Shown one piece after another: positions 5,098 to 11,143 of a DNA stretch of 27,367 nucleotides. This DNA comes from XN24 sp047921395 (GTDB taxonomy: Bacteria; Pseudomonadota; Gammaproteobacteria; Steroidobacterales; XN24): the NCBI GenBank assembly GCA_047921395.1, contig JBLRWH010000033.1:1-27367 (forward strand), given 5' to 3'. The position numbers and the translations under genes were made by a program. The notes under the pieces were generated by a model. It saw nothing but the letters and a program-made list of their open reading frames with translations. It was not told the DNA's origin and did not search any database. How positions within the stretch are numbered: position 1 is the stretch's first letter; each line of letters starts with the position of its first letter.

Positions 5098-5346
5098 ATG
5101 CCCCACCAACTGCTTGCCGAGACCGCTGCCAGCATCTCCGAGCTCAAGGCAAACCCCATGAAAGTGGTGGCCAGCGGCAAGGGCATGCCCGTCGTTGTTC
5201 TCAACCGCAACGAGCCGGCCTTCTATTGCGTGCCGGCCGGCGCCTACGAGGCAATGATGGAGTTGATCGACGACCTCGAGCTGCTCGAGCTGGTCAAGCG
5301 GCGCGAGCACGAGGAATCGGTCCGGGTTTCGGTCGATGACCTATGA
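5098..5346 (+). CDS. Phd/StbD-type antitoxin
   Basis: The 82-residue protein reads M-P-H-Q-L-L-A-E-T-A-A-S-I-S-E-L-K-A-N-P-M-K-V-V-A, then G-M-P-V-V-V-L-N-R-N-E-P-A-F-Y-C-V-P-A-G-A-Y-E-A-M-M-E. The S-I-S-E-L-K-x-N-P motif followed by V-x-V-L-N-x-N-x-P-x-F-Y is typical of the StbD/RelB branch of Phd-fold antitoxins. The chosen ATG at 5098 fits family length; the frame upstream is open but not conserved. It overlaps the toxin gene by 11 bp. Confidence 0.85.
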   Translation: MPHQLLAETAASISELKANPMKVVASGKGMPVVVLNRNEPAFYCVPAGAYEAMMELIDDLELLELVKRREHEESVRVSVDDL

Positions 5347-5632
5347 GCTGGCATTCAAGACCTCCGCGCTGAAGGAATGGGGAAAGCTCGGACACACCGT
5401 CCGGGGCCAGTTCAAGAAAAAACTGGTCGAGCGCCTGCAGAACCCGCATGTGCCGAGCGCTGCGCTGTCCGGCGCGGTGAACATCTACAAGATCAAGCTG
5501 CGCCGGGCCGGCTACCGGCTCGTTTACTCCGTCGAAGACCGCACCGTCACCGTGACCGTGATTGCAGTCGGCAAGCGCGGCAGGAACGAGGTGTACGAGG
5601 TTGCCCTGGCCCGGCTGAAGGATCCGGGGTGA
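5336..5632 (+). CDS. RelE/StbE-type mRNA interferase toxin
   Basis: The 98-residue protein reads Y-E-L-A-F-K-T-S-A-L-K-E-W-x-K-L, then F-K-K-K-L-x-x-R-L, Y-K-I-K-L-R-R-A-G-Y-R-L-V-Y and V-T-V-I-A-V-G-K-R-x-R-N-E-V-Y. This is the complete RelE fold pattern with the basic residues (K, R of I-K-L-R, R of G-Y-R-L, K-R) used in ribosome-dependent mRNA cutting. Length and partner are as expected for a stbDE/relBE module. Confidence 0.9.
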   Translation: MTYELAFKTSALKEWGKLGHTVRGQFKKKLVERLQNPHVPSAALSGAVNIYKIKLRRAGYRLVYSVEDRTVTVTVIAVGKRGRNEVYEVALARLKDPG

Positions 5633-5722
5633 GATATCTTTACACACCGGTCAATTTCGCACGGCTGCGCCAGGCCCCGTCGTCGTCCATGCTGTAAATG
5701 CTTGGACAGCCGGCCCGGAGCG

Positions 5723-5750
5723 GATACCATATCGACACCATTCCGGTATC
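5723..5750. promoter_or_regulatory. Candidate operator of the fitAB pair
   Basis: GATACC and GGTATC form an inverted repeat 16 bases apart and 15 bp upstream of the antitoxin ATG. FitAB complexes bind spaced inverted repeats in their promoter, so the position fits; the call is by symmetry only. Confidence 0.4.
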
Positions 5751-5765
5751 GACCAGGGTCGCCCC

Positions 5766-6011
5766 ATGAGCACGTCCATCACGTTGAAGAACATCCCTGA
5801 ACCCCTGTACAGGCGAATCAGGATGGCCGCCGACCGGCATCACCGCAGCCTCAACAGTGAAATCATTGCCCGTCTGGAGCAGGCGCTGGCGCCGCATCCC
5901 GTGGACATCGAGGAATCCCTGCAACAGGCGCGTCGCCTCCGCGAGCGCTACACGGGCCCGCCGCTGACGCTCGATGACATCGAGGCGGCGATCGACCAGG
6001 GACGCCGGTGA
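5766..6011 (+). CDS. FitA-type ribbon-helix-helix antitoxin
   Basis: The 81-residue protein reads S-I-T-L-K-N-I-P-E-P-L-Y-R-R-I-R-M-A-A-D-R-H-H-R-S-L-N-S-E-I-I-A-R-L-E at residues 4-38. The L-K-N-I-P-x-x-L-x-x-x-L/I-R and R-S-L-N-S-E-I motifs are characteristic of FitA (VapB-like) antitoxins. The C-terminal part with R-R-L-R-E-R-Y would plug the active site of the PIN partner. Its stop overlaps the toxin start by 4 bp (GTGA). A tiny duplicate scrap lies at 4975-5010. Confidence 0.9.
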   Translation: MSTSITLKNIPEPLYRRIRMAADRHHRSLNSEIIARLEQALAPHPVDIEESLQQARRLRERYTGPPLTLDDIEAAIDQGRR

Positions 6012-6397
6012 TCGTCGTCGATACCAACGTGATCGCTTACCTGTTCGTGCCGGGTGACCGGACGAGCGCAGCGGAGGCCTTGCGTCGCCGGGATGCGGAG
6101 TGGGCGGCACCGCTGTTGTGGCGCAGCGAGTTTCGCAACGTGCTCGCGACGCTCGTTCGCCTGGAGCGCATCGAACTGCGGATCGCCCAGGCCATCCAGG
6201 CGCAAGCCGAGCGGCTCCTGGCGCCGCTGGAATTCGCGGTGGATTCCGAAACGGTGCTCGCATTGGCGGCGGGCTCGAGTTGCTCGGCGTACGACTGCGA
6301 GTTTGTCGCGCTGGCGGAGTACTTGGATGTGCCTCTCGTCAGCGCCGACCGGAAGCTCAAGGCCCGGTTTGGCAAGCGGGTCAGGTTGCTGTCCTGA
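6008..6397 (+). CDS. FitB-type PIN ribonuclease toxin
   Basis: The 129-residue protein reads M-I-V-V-D-T-N-V-I-A-Y-L-F at the start (GTG codon), with D5, E41 in R-S-E-F-R-N, D96 in A-Y-D-C-E-F-V and D114 in S-A-D-R-K-L. These are the conserved PIN acidic residues, and A-Y-D-x-E-F-V-A-L-A is typical of the FitB branch. It should be an active Mg-dependent RNase neutralised by the preceding gene. It converges with the GNAT toxin gene, 31 bp away. Confidence 0.9.
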   Translation: MIVVDTNVIAYLFVPGDRTSAAEALRRRDAEWAAPLLWRSEFRNVLATLVRLERIELRIAQAIQAQAERLLAPLEFAVDSETVLALAAGSSCSAYDCEFVALAEYLDVPLVSADRKLKARFGKRVRLLS

Positions 6398-6428
6398 CCG
6401 CCGCATGGGTGTGGCGGCGACGGTGCGT

Positions 6429-6962
6429 TTAACCTACGAACAGGTCCGCGATCGTAGCCATCGGCAGGAACAGGGTCAGCGGCGTGGCCGGGAACGGGAT
6501 GAAGTCGTAGCGCCGGTAGAATGCCGCGGCGGCATCGTGCTTGGCGTGGGTCACCAGCGCATAAACGGCCACCTGGCTGGCGACCCGCGTAAAACACCGG
6601 TACATCGCGTCGACCAGCAGGAACTCGCCCAGGCGCCGGCCGCGGCAAGCGGTGTCGACGGCAAGACGGCCCAGCAGCGCGCACGGCACATCGGGATAGC
6701 GGGGCAGCTTGCTGGCCACCGCGGCAGGAAGATTTGCGAGGCGGATCGTGTAGCTGGAGAGCGTGTAGTAGCCGATGATGCGCCCCGGCTCGGCCGGCGA
6801 GACCAGCACGTGACAGACCGCGGCGCGACGGCGCTGGTCCTGCAGCGCACGCCGTTGCAGATACTCGTCGAGCGGCCCGCAGCCGCAGCTGAAGCCGGCC
6901 CGGTCATGCGACCGGGCGAGTGTCTCCACGACCAGCGGCGTTTCGCGCCCCGCGCGGGCCAC
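6429..6962 (-). CDS. GNAT-fold acetyltransferase toxin, TacT/AtaT-like
   Basis: The 177-residue protein contains F-S-C-G-x-G-P-L-D-E-Y-L near residues 24-35. It continues with I-I-G-Y-Y-T-L-S, L-G-R-L-A-V-D with the acetyl-CoA loop R-G-R-R-L-G-E (107-113), and A-A-A-F-Y-R-R-Y-D-F (about 145-154) with the catalytic Tyr at 149. These are the defining motifs of GNAT toxins that acetylate the amino acid on charged tRNA and stop translation. It lies 9 bp behind a DUF1778 antitoxin gene, the standard pairing. It looks intact. Confidence 0.93.
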   Translation of the reverse strand: MARAGRETPLVVETLARSHDRAGFSCGCGPLDEYLQRRALQDQRRRAAVCHVLVSPAEPGRIIGYYTLSSYTIRLANLPAAVASKLPRYPDVPCALLGRLAVDTACRGRRLGEFLLVDAMYRCFTRVASQVAVYALVTHAKHDAAAAFYRRYDFIPFPATPLTLFLPMATIADLFVG

Positions 6963-6971
6963 CCGCCGCCC

Positions 6972-7274
6972 TCAAGGCCGGGACGTCGAATGATAACGCC
7001 GCGCAGCGGCCTTGAGCCGGCGGCTCGGCGCCGGCGGTTGCAACAACGCCGCGGCGAATGCCTCCTGGTCGCGCGGCTCGCTCAACACCATGCCCTCGTA
7101 TTGTCGGACTGTCCGCACCGCAGCCTCGCGGGCGCTGATGATGACGTACTCGCTGAGCTTCCGCCCCGAGAGGTCCGCAGCGCGCTGCATGAGCGCCTTG
7201 TCCTCGGGCCGCAGGCGCGCCTCGAATCGCTCGCTCTTGAGCTGCCTGGCTTGCATGCTTTCTTTCCCTTTCAT
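6972..7274 (-). CDS. DUF1778 antitoxin, TacA-like
   Basis: The protein has 100 residues from ATG 7274, or 94 from ATG 7256. The second ATG has a better ribosome site (GGGAAAG) and may be the real start. The core reads S-E-R-F-E-A-R-L-R-P-E-D-K-A-L-M-Q-R-A-A-D-L-S-G-R-K-L-S-E-Y-V-I, a ribbon-helix-helix typical of DUF1778. The C-terminal A-F-A-A-A-L-L-Q-P-P and following basic tail would cover the toxin active site. A 21-bp perfect palindrome lies just upstream. Confidence 0.92.
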   Translation of the reverse strand: MKGKESMQARQLKSERFEARLRPEDKALMQRAADLSGRKLSEYVIISAREAAVRTVRQYEGMVLSEPRDQEAFAAALLQPPAPSRRLKAAARRYHSTSRP

Positions 7275-7284
7275 GAACCCGGAC

Positions 7285-7305
7285 TGTACGGCAGATCGCC
7301 GTACA
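7285..7305. promoter_or_regulatory. Operator of the DUF1778/GNAT operon
   Basis: TGTACGGC and GCCGTACA are perfect 8-bp arms around AGATC, ending 10 bp before the antitoxin ATG at 7274. Ribbon-helix-helix antitoxins of this class repress their own promoters at such sites. The symmetry is exact; the role is inferred. Confidence 0.75.
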
Positions 7306-7487
7306 TCGCAAAGGGCTCCACCAGGCGGGCATGATCCGGCAGTGGATGGGCAATCACAACGGAGGGTTTACAGCCAGATTCTTCGGAAAGGCGAACCCCG
7401 GATGTCATCGAGCCGTCGCTCGCCGCCGCAGTCCTCGACGGCGTCGTGCAGCAGCCATGCGGGGCGGGACTGGAATGTCTTGCGTTC

Positions 7488-7505
7488 TATATCTGAACGG
7501 ATATA
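7488..7505. promoter_or_regulatory. Candidate operator of the XRE gene
   Basis: TATATC and GATATA are perfect 6-bp arms around TGAACG, 45 bp before the ATG at 7551. It is the only AT-rich palindrome in the 245 bp between the DUF1778 operator and this gene; the rest of that gap holds no gene that I recognise. Confidence 0.5.
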
Positions 7506-7550
7506 ACTTGTGGGCGAGAAATGCAAGCTCCTTTACTGGGCAGGTCCCTC

Positions 7551-7871
7551 ATGACGCGCAAAGGCCAACTTCACGGCACTGACAACGTGCTGGCGGACCT
7601 CGGGTTCGAAGATGCGGAAGAGTTGTCAGCGAAGGCCGCCCTCGCAGTCAAGCTGAACGATTTGATCGGCCGGCGCGGCCTTAGCCAGGCCGAGGCTGCT
7701 CGAATCACTGGCATGACGCAGCCGAAGATATCCCAAGTCAAGCGTTACAAGCTGCAAAACATTTCGCTTGAACGCTTGATGCAGGCATTGGTGTCGCTCG
7801 ACCAACAGGTAGAAATTGTCGTGCGGCCGGCGCGCCGCTCACACACGGCGGGAATTACGGTTGCGGCTTAG
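7551..7871 (+). CDS. XRE-type helix-turn-helix antitoxin (orphan)
   Basis: The 106-residue protein reads N-V-L-A-D-L-G-F-E-D-A-E-E-L-S-A-K-A-x-L, then L-I-G-R-R-G-L-S-Q-A-E-A-A-R-I-T-G-M-T-Q-P-K-I-S-Q-V-K-R-Y-K-L and V-E-I-V-V-R-P-A-R-R. This is the HigA-like group whose toxin (Gp49/HigB type) normally lies directly upstream. No such toxin is found in 7306-7520, so the antitoxin is orphaned or solitary. A start at 7521 is possible; 7551 fits the family better. Its last 28 residues recur as a scrap at 2706-2792. Confidence 0.85.
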   Translation: MTRKGQLHGTDNVLADLGFEDAEELSAKAALAVKLNDLIGRRGLSQAEAARITGMTQPKISQVKRYKLQNISLERLMQALVSLDQQVEIVVRPARRSHTAGITVAA

Positions 7872-7914
7872 CGTCTTATGAGCTCGGCCGCACTCGGGGG
7901 CTGATGGGTGGCCA

Positions 7915-8343
7915 TCACGCCTCTACCCTCTGCACGCTTAAACCAAAGTGCCGCGCGGCGCGGGCCATGAGAACGTCGGCCGTCACCAGCTCGGCTTCGT
8001 GGCGCAGCGCGCAGGCGAGGTGCAAGGCATCAAGCACCCGCAGCGGAGTCTTCCGCGCCAGCAGCCATTCACGGGCGCGGACATAGTCGCCAGGCTCAAT
8101 ATCGAGGAGTCGAAAGCGCCCGGCCCGCACATCTTCCCGGAAAGTGTTTTCCACCTGGTTCGCCTGGGCCTCGCCGAGTTCGCGCAGGCGCACCCACCGT
8201 GCGATCGCCGACGCCACCTCGAGCTCGCCCAACCGGCTGAGCAGGACCGGCTCGCGTTGCGCCATCAACAGCCGCTCCACAGCCGCGCTGGCCTTCTCTT
8301 CGCGGTAGAAAGGCAACAACGCGCTGGTGTCCAGGTAAAGCAC
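7915..8343 (-). CDS. PIN-domain toxin, VapC family
   Basis: The 142-residue protein starts with GTG: M-L-Y-L-D-T-S-A-L-L-P-F-Y-R-E-E. The PIN acids are D5, E40/E42 in G-E-L-E-V-A-S-A, D105 in L-R-V-L-D-A-L-H-L-A and D123 in V-T-A-D. L-x-x-x-D-A-L-H-L-A-x-A is typical of VapC toxins. The start codon follows the antitoxin stop without a gap (TGA-GTG), so the two are coupled. It appears intact. Confidence 0.9.
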   Translation of the reverse strand: MLYLDTSALLPFYREEKASAAVERLLMAQREPVLLSRLGELEVASAIARWVRLRELGEAQANQVENTFREDVRAGRFRLLDIEPGDYVRAREWLLARKTPLRVLDALHLACALRHEAELVTADVLMARAARHFGLSVQRVEA

Positions 8344-8580
8344 TCAGTAGCGCTCCTCGTCCCGACCGGCACGCACATCCTCGGCGGCCGGTCGTCGCGA
8401 CGGCGGGAGTGCCGCGCGCAACGCCCGGCGGGAGCGGAAGGCGACCTCGCTTGCGCCGACGGGCACCAGCCGTGCCACCGGGCGGCCACGGCGCATGATC
8501 ACGACCTCCTCACCCGCCGCCACGGCGTCAAGGAGGCGCGACAGGTTCTCCCGGGTTTCGCGAACGTTCACCATGGTCAT
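8344..8580 (-). CDS. Phd/YefM-type antitoxin of the VapC toxin
   Basis: The 78-residue protein reads V-N-V-R-E-T-R-E-N-L-S-R-L-L-D-A-V-A-A-G-E-E-V-V-I-M-R-R-G-R-P-V-A-R-L-V-P-V. This is the Phd fold: N-V-x-E-x-x-x-x-L-S-x-L-L then V-x-I-x-R-x-G-x-P-V-A-R-L. ATG 8580 is chosen because GGAGG lies 7 bases upstream; the frame upstream is open but crosses the operator. The Arg-rich tail probably binds the PIN toxin. Confidence 0.9.
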   Translation of the reverse strand: MTMVNVRETRENLSRLLDAVAAGEEVVIMRRGRPVARLVPVGASEVAFRSRRALRAALPPSRRPAAEDVRAGRDEERY

Positions 8581-8596
8581 TTGCCAGCCTCCATTA

Positions 8597-8616
8597 TGTA
8601 CACATATAAGCGTACA
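8597..8616. promoter_or_regulatory. Candidate operator of the Phd/VapC pair
   Basis: TGTAC and GTACA arms flank ten AT-rich bases (TGTACACATATAAGCGTACA), 16 bp upstream of the antitoxin ATG. TGTAC-type half sites are common in such operators. Function is inferred. The remaining bases up to 8725 hold nothing I can name. Confidence 0.55.
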
Positions 8617-8725
8617 CATTGCAGGCCGCGCATTCCAGATCGGACGGCCCTGATGCTCGTCAACGAGGCCCACGCGAAGGTGGCGAGGAAGAGCTGCTAG
8701 CGGATGTGGCCCTTGTCACAGGGCC

Positions 8726-10174
8726 TCACCCGGCGTCGTCCAGCGCTTCCGCCCGGCGCGCGATTTCCGCCACGGCGCCGTTGACCAGCGGGCCGTACAG
8801 CGGCCGGTGGCCGTACCAGTACAGCAGCCCCCAGAATCCGGCCGGATGCCAGTAGGAGCAGAGCTCCACCACCCGCCGGTCGCCTTGCTCGCGGATGTTG
8901 AACTCCTGCAGGCCCGAGCCGGGCGCGCGCATCAGCATCGACAGCGTGAGGCGCTCGTTCGGCTTCATGCCGAGGACGCGCCACCCGTCCACGATGTCGC
9001 CCATGCGCAGCGTCTCGGGATCGCGCCGGCCGGTGCGGAAGCTCGGCCCGCCGATCAGCCAGTCGAACGCGCGGCGCAGCCACCATAGCGGGCGATACCC
9101 GAAGAAGTCGCCCTCCCGGCCGAACTGCTGCAGCACCTTGAACAGTGACTCGCGGGAAGCGCGGGTCTCGTGTTCGCCGCAGAACTTCTTCGCATAGAAG
9201 GAGTACTGCGGGTTCCAGTCGCGGCAGGCGATGGCCCCTTCGACCCAGCGTGCGGGCGTCTGGTGGTTCTTCTCCGCCTCGAGCGTCACGGCGACGGATT
9301 CGCGGAAGGTGAGCAGGCGCTGCGGCACGAGCTCGCGCATCTCGTGGTCTTCGCCGACGTAGTCGTGCGCCATGCCCTCGACCAGCGACATGGCCGTGGT
9401 CGGCGGCACGGAGGTGACGAAATACAGCCAGTAGCTGGAGAGTCTCGGCGTGAGCACGGGGACGGGAATCACGATCGGCTTCTTGCCGACGAACTCGCCG
9501 TAGATGTTCATGATCTCCTGGTAGGTAAGGACTTCCGGCCCGGCGATTTCCAGGGTGCGGTGACCTTCGAACGGCAGGTCCGCGGCCGCGATCGTGTAGG
9601 TGAGCACGTTCTCGAGCGCGATCGGCGTCGAGCGCCGGCGCACCCACTTCGGCGTGATCATGAAGGGCAGGTGGTTGACGAGATCGCGAATGACCTCGAA
9701 CGCCGCCGAGCCGGGCCCGACGATCATCGCCGCCTGCAGCTCGATCACCTGGAGCGGGCCTTCGCGGAGCGTGTCGCCGACCATCGCCCGGCCCTCCATG
9801 TGCCGGGAGAGCGTCGCCTTCGGCATGATGCCGCCGAGATAGACGATGCGGCGCACCCCCGCGGCCTCGCACGCCTTGCGCGCGTTCTCCGCGGCGCGGC
9901 GCTCGACCGGCACGAAGTCGCCGCCGCTCCACATCATGTGCACGAGGTAGAAGACGACGTCCGCGCCTTCGAGCACGGGCGCCAGCGTGTCGGGTTGCAG
10001 CACGTCCGCCGACCAGCACTCCACGCCCGGCCACTCGCGGGCCTCGAGCACGGCCTTGTTCCGCGCCACCGCGCGCACGTGCCAGCCGGCCTCGGCCAAT
10101 GCCGGCGCCAGGTTCGAACCCATGTAGCCGCTCGCACCGAGGACGACGGCGATCCGTGGCGTGTTCATCGCCAC
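8726..10174 (-). CDS. NAD(P)-binding protein with C-terminal DUF2867 domain
   Basis: The 482-residue protein has an N-terminal Rossmann motif G-A-S-G-Y-M-G (residues 13-19). It continues with V-F-Y-L-V-H-M-M, R-I-V-Y-L-G-G-I, and I-E-L-Q-A-A-M-I-V-G-P-G-S-A-A-F-E in place of the usual catalytic region. This is the atypical, NmrA-like SDR fold. The last ~170 residues (from about W-V-E-G-A-I-A-C-R-D onwards) fit DUF2867, with W-Y-G-H-R-P-L-Y near the end. This two-domain architecture is common in bacteria; substrate and reaction are unknown. The alternative frame over the same DNA (8697-10262) is Arg/Ala-rich and has no motif. Confidence 0.9.
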   Translation of the reverse strand: MAMNTPRIAVVLGASGYMGSNLAPALAEAGWHVRAVARNKAVLEAREWPGVECWSADVLQPDTLAPVLEGADVVFYLVHMMWSGGDFVPVERRAAENARKACEAAGVRRIVYLGGIMPKATLSRHMEGRAMVGDTLREGPLQVIELQAAMIVGPGSAAFEVIRDLVNHLPFMITPKWVRRRSTPIALENVLTYTIAAADLPFEGHRTLEIAGPEVLTYQEIMNIYGEFVGKKPIVIPVPVLTPRLSSYWLYFVTSVPPTTAMSLVEGMAHDYVGEDHEMRELVPQRLLTFRESVAVTLEAEKNHQTPARWVEGAIACRDWNPQYSFYAKKFCGEHETRASRESLFKVLQQFGREGDFFGYRPLWWLRRAFDWLIGGPSFRTGRRDPETLRMGDIVDGWRVLGMKPNERLTLSMLMRAPGSGLQEFNIREQGDRRVVELCSYWHPAGFWGLLYWYGHRPLYGPLVNGAVAEIARRAEALDDAG

Positions 10175-10318
10175 CTACCAGCCGCGCGTGCCCGGGCCGC
10201 CCTTGAGCGGCCAGTCGACGCGCTCGATTCTTGGCGGGCGGGGTAGTCCCAGACGGATTCACTGGCGGGAAGGCTTTTCATGGCGGGCGGGCTCATTCAT
10301 TCTTGGGTGGTTGAGCGG

Positions 10319-10612
10319 TCATACCTGCGTCAGGCGGACCCGCGAAACCCGCCGGAGGTCCGTCTCCCTGCGGGCCTTCCACAGGTCGTGCGCGCACTGC
10401 ATGGCAAGCCAGCTCTCCGGTGTGCGGCCCAGGCACTTGGACAATCGTAGCGCCATCTCGGGGCTCACGCCGCTGGCCCCGGTGAGCACCCGGCTCAGCG
10501 TCGAAGGAGCCACGCAGAGCCGCACCGCGAGCTCACGACCGCTCAGCCCATGGGGGGCAAGGTAGACCTCGGTGATGAACTCCCCGGGATGCGGAGGGTT
10601 GTGCATGGCCAT
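10319..10612 (-). CDS. higA: HigA antitoxin
   Basis: The 97-residue protein reads M-A-M-H-N-P-P-H-P-G-E-F-I-T-E-V-Y-L-A-P-H-G-L-S-G-R-E-L-A-V-R-L-C-V-A-P-S-T-L-S-R-V-L-T-G. It then has S-P-E-M-A-L-R-L-S-K-C-L-G-R-T-P-E-S-W-L-A-M-Q. N-P-P-H-P-G-E and the T-P-E-S-W-L-x-x-Q motif are diagnostic for the HigA family. Its ATG shares one base with the toxin stop, giving the inverted toxin-first order typical of higBA. It binds the operator upstream of higB and neutralises HigB. Confidence 0.95.
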   Translation of the reverse strand: MAMHNPPHPGEFITEVYLAPHGLSGRELAVRLCVAPSTLSRVLTGASGVSPEMALRLSKCLGRTPESWLAMQCAHDLWKARRETDLRRVSRVRLTQV

Positions 10613-10890
10613 CAGTGGTAATCCTCGTAATCCAGGGCGTAGGCGTGCCCGTCCCGAAACCCGAACGTCAATCGCCAGTTGCCATCGACCCAGATCGACC
10701 ATCGCCCGCGAGCATCGCCTTTGAGCGGATGAAGACGGAATCCCGGAACGTCCATGTCAGCGACAACCCGCGCCGTATCCAGCGCCGCCAGCTGCATCCT
10801 CAGCCGCCTTGCGTGCTGCGGCCTGATGCCGGCCACGCTCCCGAGCTCGAAAAACCTTCGCAGTCCTTTGTGCCGAAAGGACTGAATCAT
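10612..10890 (-). CDS. higB: HigB toxin
   Basis: The 92-residue protein reads M-I-Q-S-F-R-H-K-G-L-R-R-F-F-E, then P-Q-H-A-R-R-L-R-M-Q-L-A-A-L-D, P-G-F-R-L-H-P-L-K-G-D-A-R-G-R-W-S-I-W-V-D-G-N-W-R-L-T-F-G-F and D-Y-E-D-Y-H. This is the standard HigB (RelE-superfamily) sequence with the conserved H-P-L-K-G and N-W-R-L-T-F motifs. It cleaves mRNA on the ribosome. It is the first gene of the operon and looks intact. Confidence 0.95.
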   Translation of the reverse strand: MIQSFRHKGLRRFFELGSVAGIRPQHARRLRMQLAALDTARVVADMDVPGFRLHPLKGDARGRWSIWVDGNWRLTFGFRDGHAYALDYEDYH

Positions 10891-10905
10891 GGCGCGATTG
10901 TATGG

Positions 10906-10924
10906 TGTTGCGCATCACGCAACA
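10906..10924. promoter_or_regulatory. higBA operator
   Basis: TGTTGCG and CGCAACA are perfect 7-bp arms around CATCA, starting 15 bp upstream of the higB ATG. A palindrome in this position is what HigA would bind. Inferred from symmetry and place. Confidence 0.7.
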
Positions 10925-11109
10925 AGCAGACGTTGTTTTCAGCGGCACGACGGGATTCTGGAGGGAACATCATCATCACTTCAAACTAGCGGGGGAAGGA
11001 TGGTGCCGGAACATGGGATATCGGCTGATCTTTGAGAAGAATTAGGGACTTTCTCGACGGGCTTGATAGAAAAAACCGATTGCGATTCAACGGCTTCTGG
11101 GCAACAATA

Positions 11110-11125
11110 CTGTATGTATTAACAG
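11110..11125. promoter_or_regulatory. LexA (SOS) box upstream of the HNH endonuclease gene
   Basis: CTGTATGTATTAACAG fits CTGT-N8-ACAG exactly, and the extended 20-mer matches the enterobacterial consensus at 16 of 20 positions. It ends 18 bp before the ATG at 11144, a place where bound LexA would block transcription or early elongation. It predicts induction by DNA damage. Confidence 0.8.
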
Positions 11126-11143
11126 TTCTATGGAGCCGCGGAA

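Noticed and set aside
6054..7334. Plus-strand frame of 426 codons over fitB, the GNAT toxin and DUF1778
   Set aside because: It crosses three well-supported genes on both strands, and its sequence is low-complexity Arg/Ala/Gly.
9170..10246. Plus-strand frame of 358 codons
   Set aside because: It is antisense to the DUF2867 gene, rich in His/Arg/Ala, and lacks any family pattern.
8697..10262. Longer alternative frame (521 codons) over the DUF2867 gene
   Set aside because: It is Arg/Ala/Gly-rich without recognisable motifs, while the overlapping 482-codon frame has a clear Rossmann motif and the DUF2867 domain.
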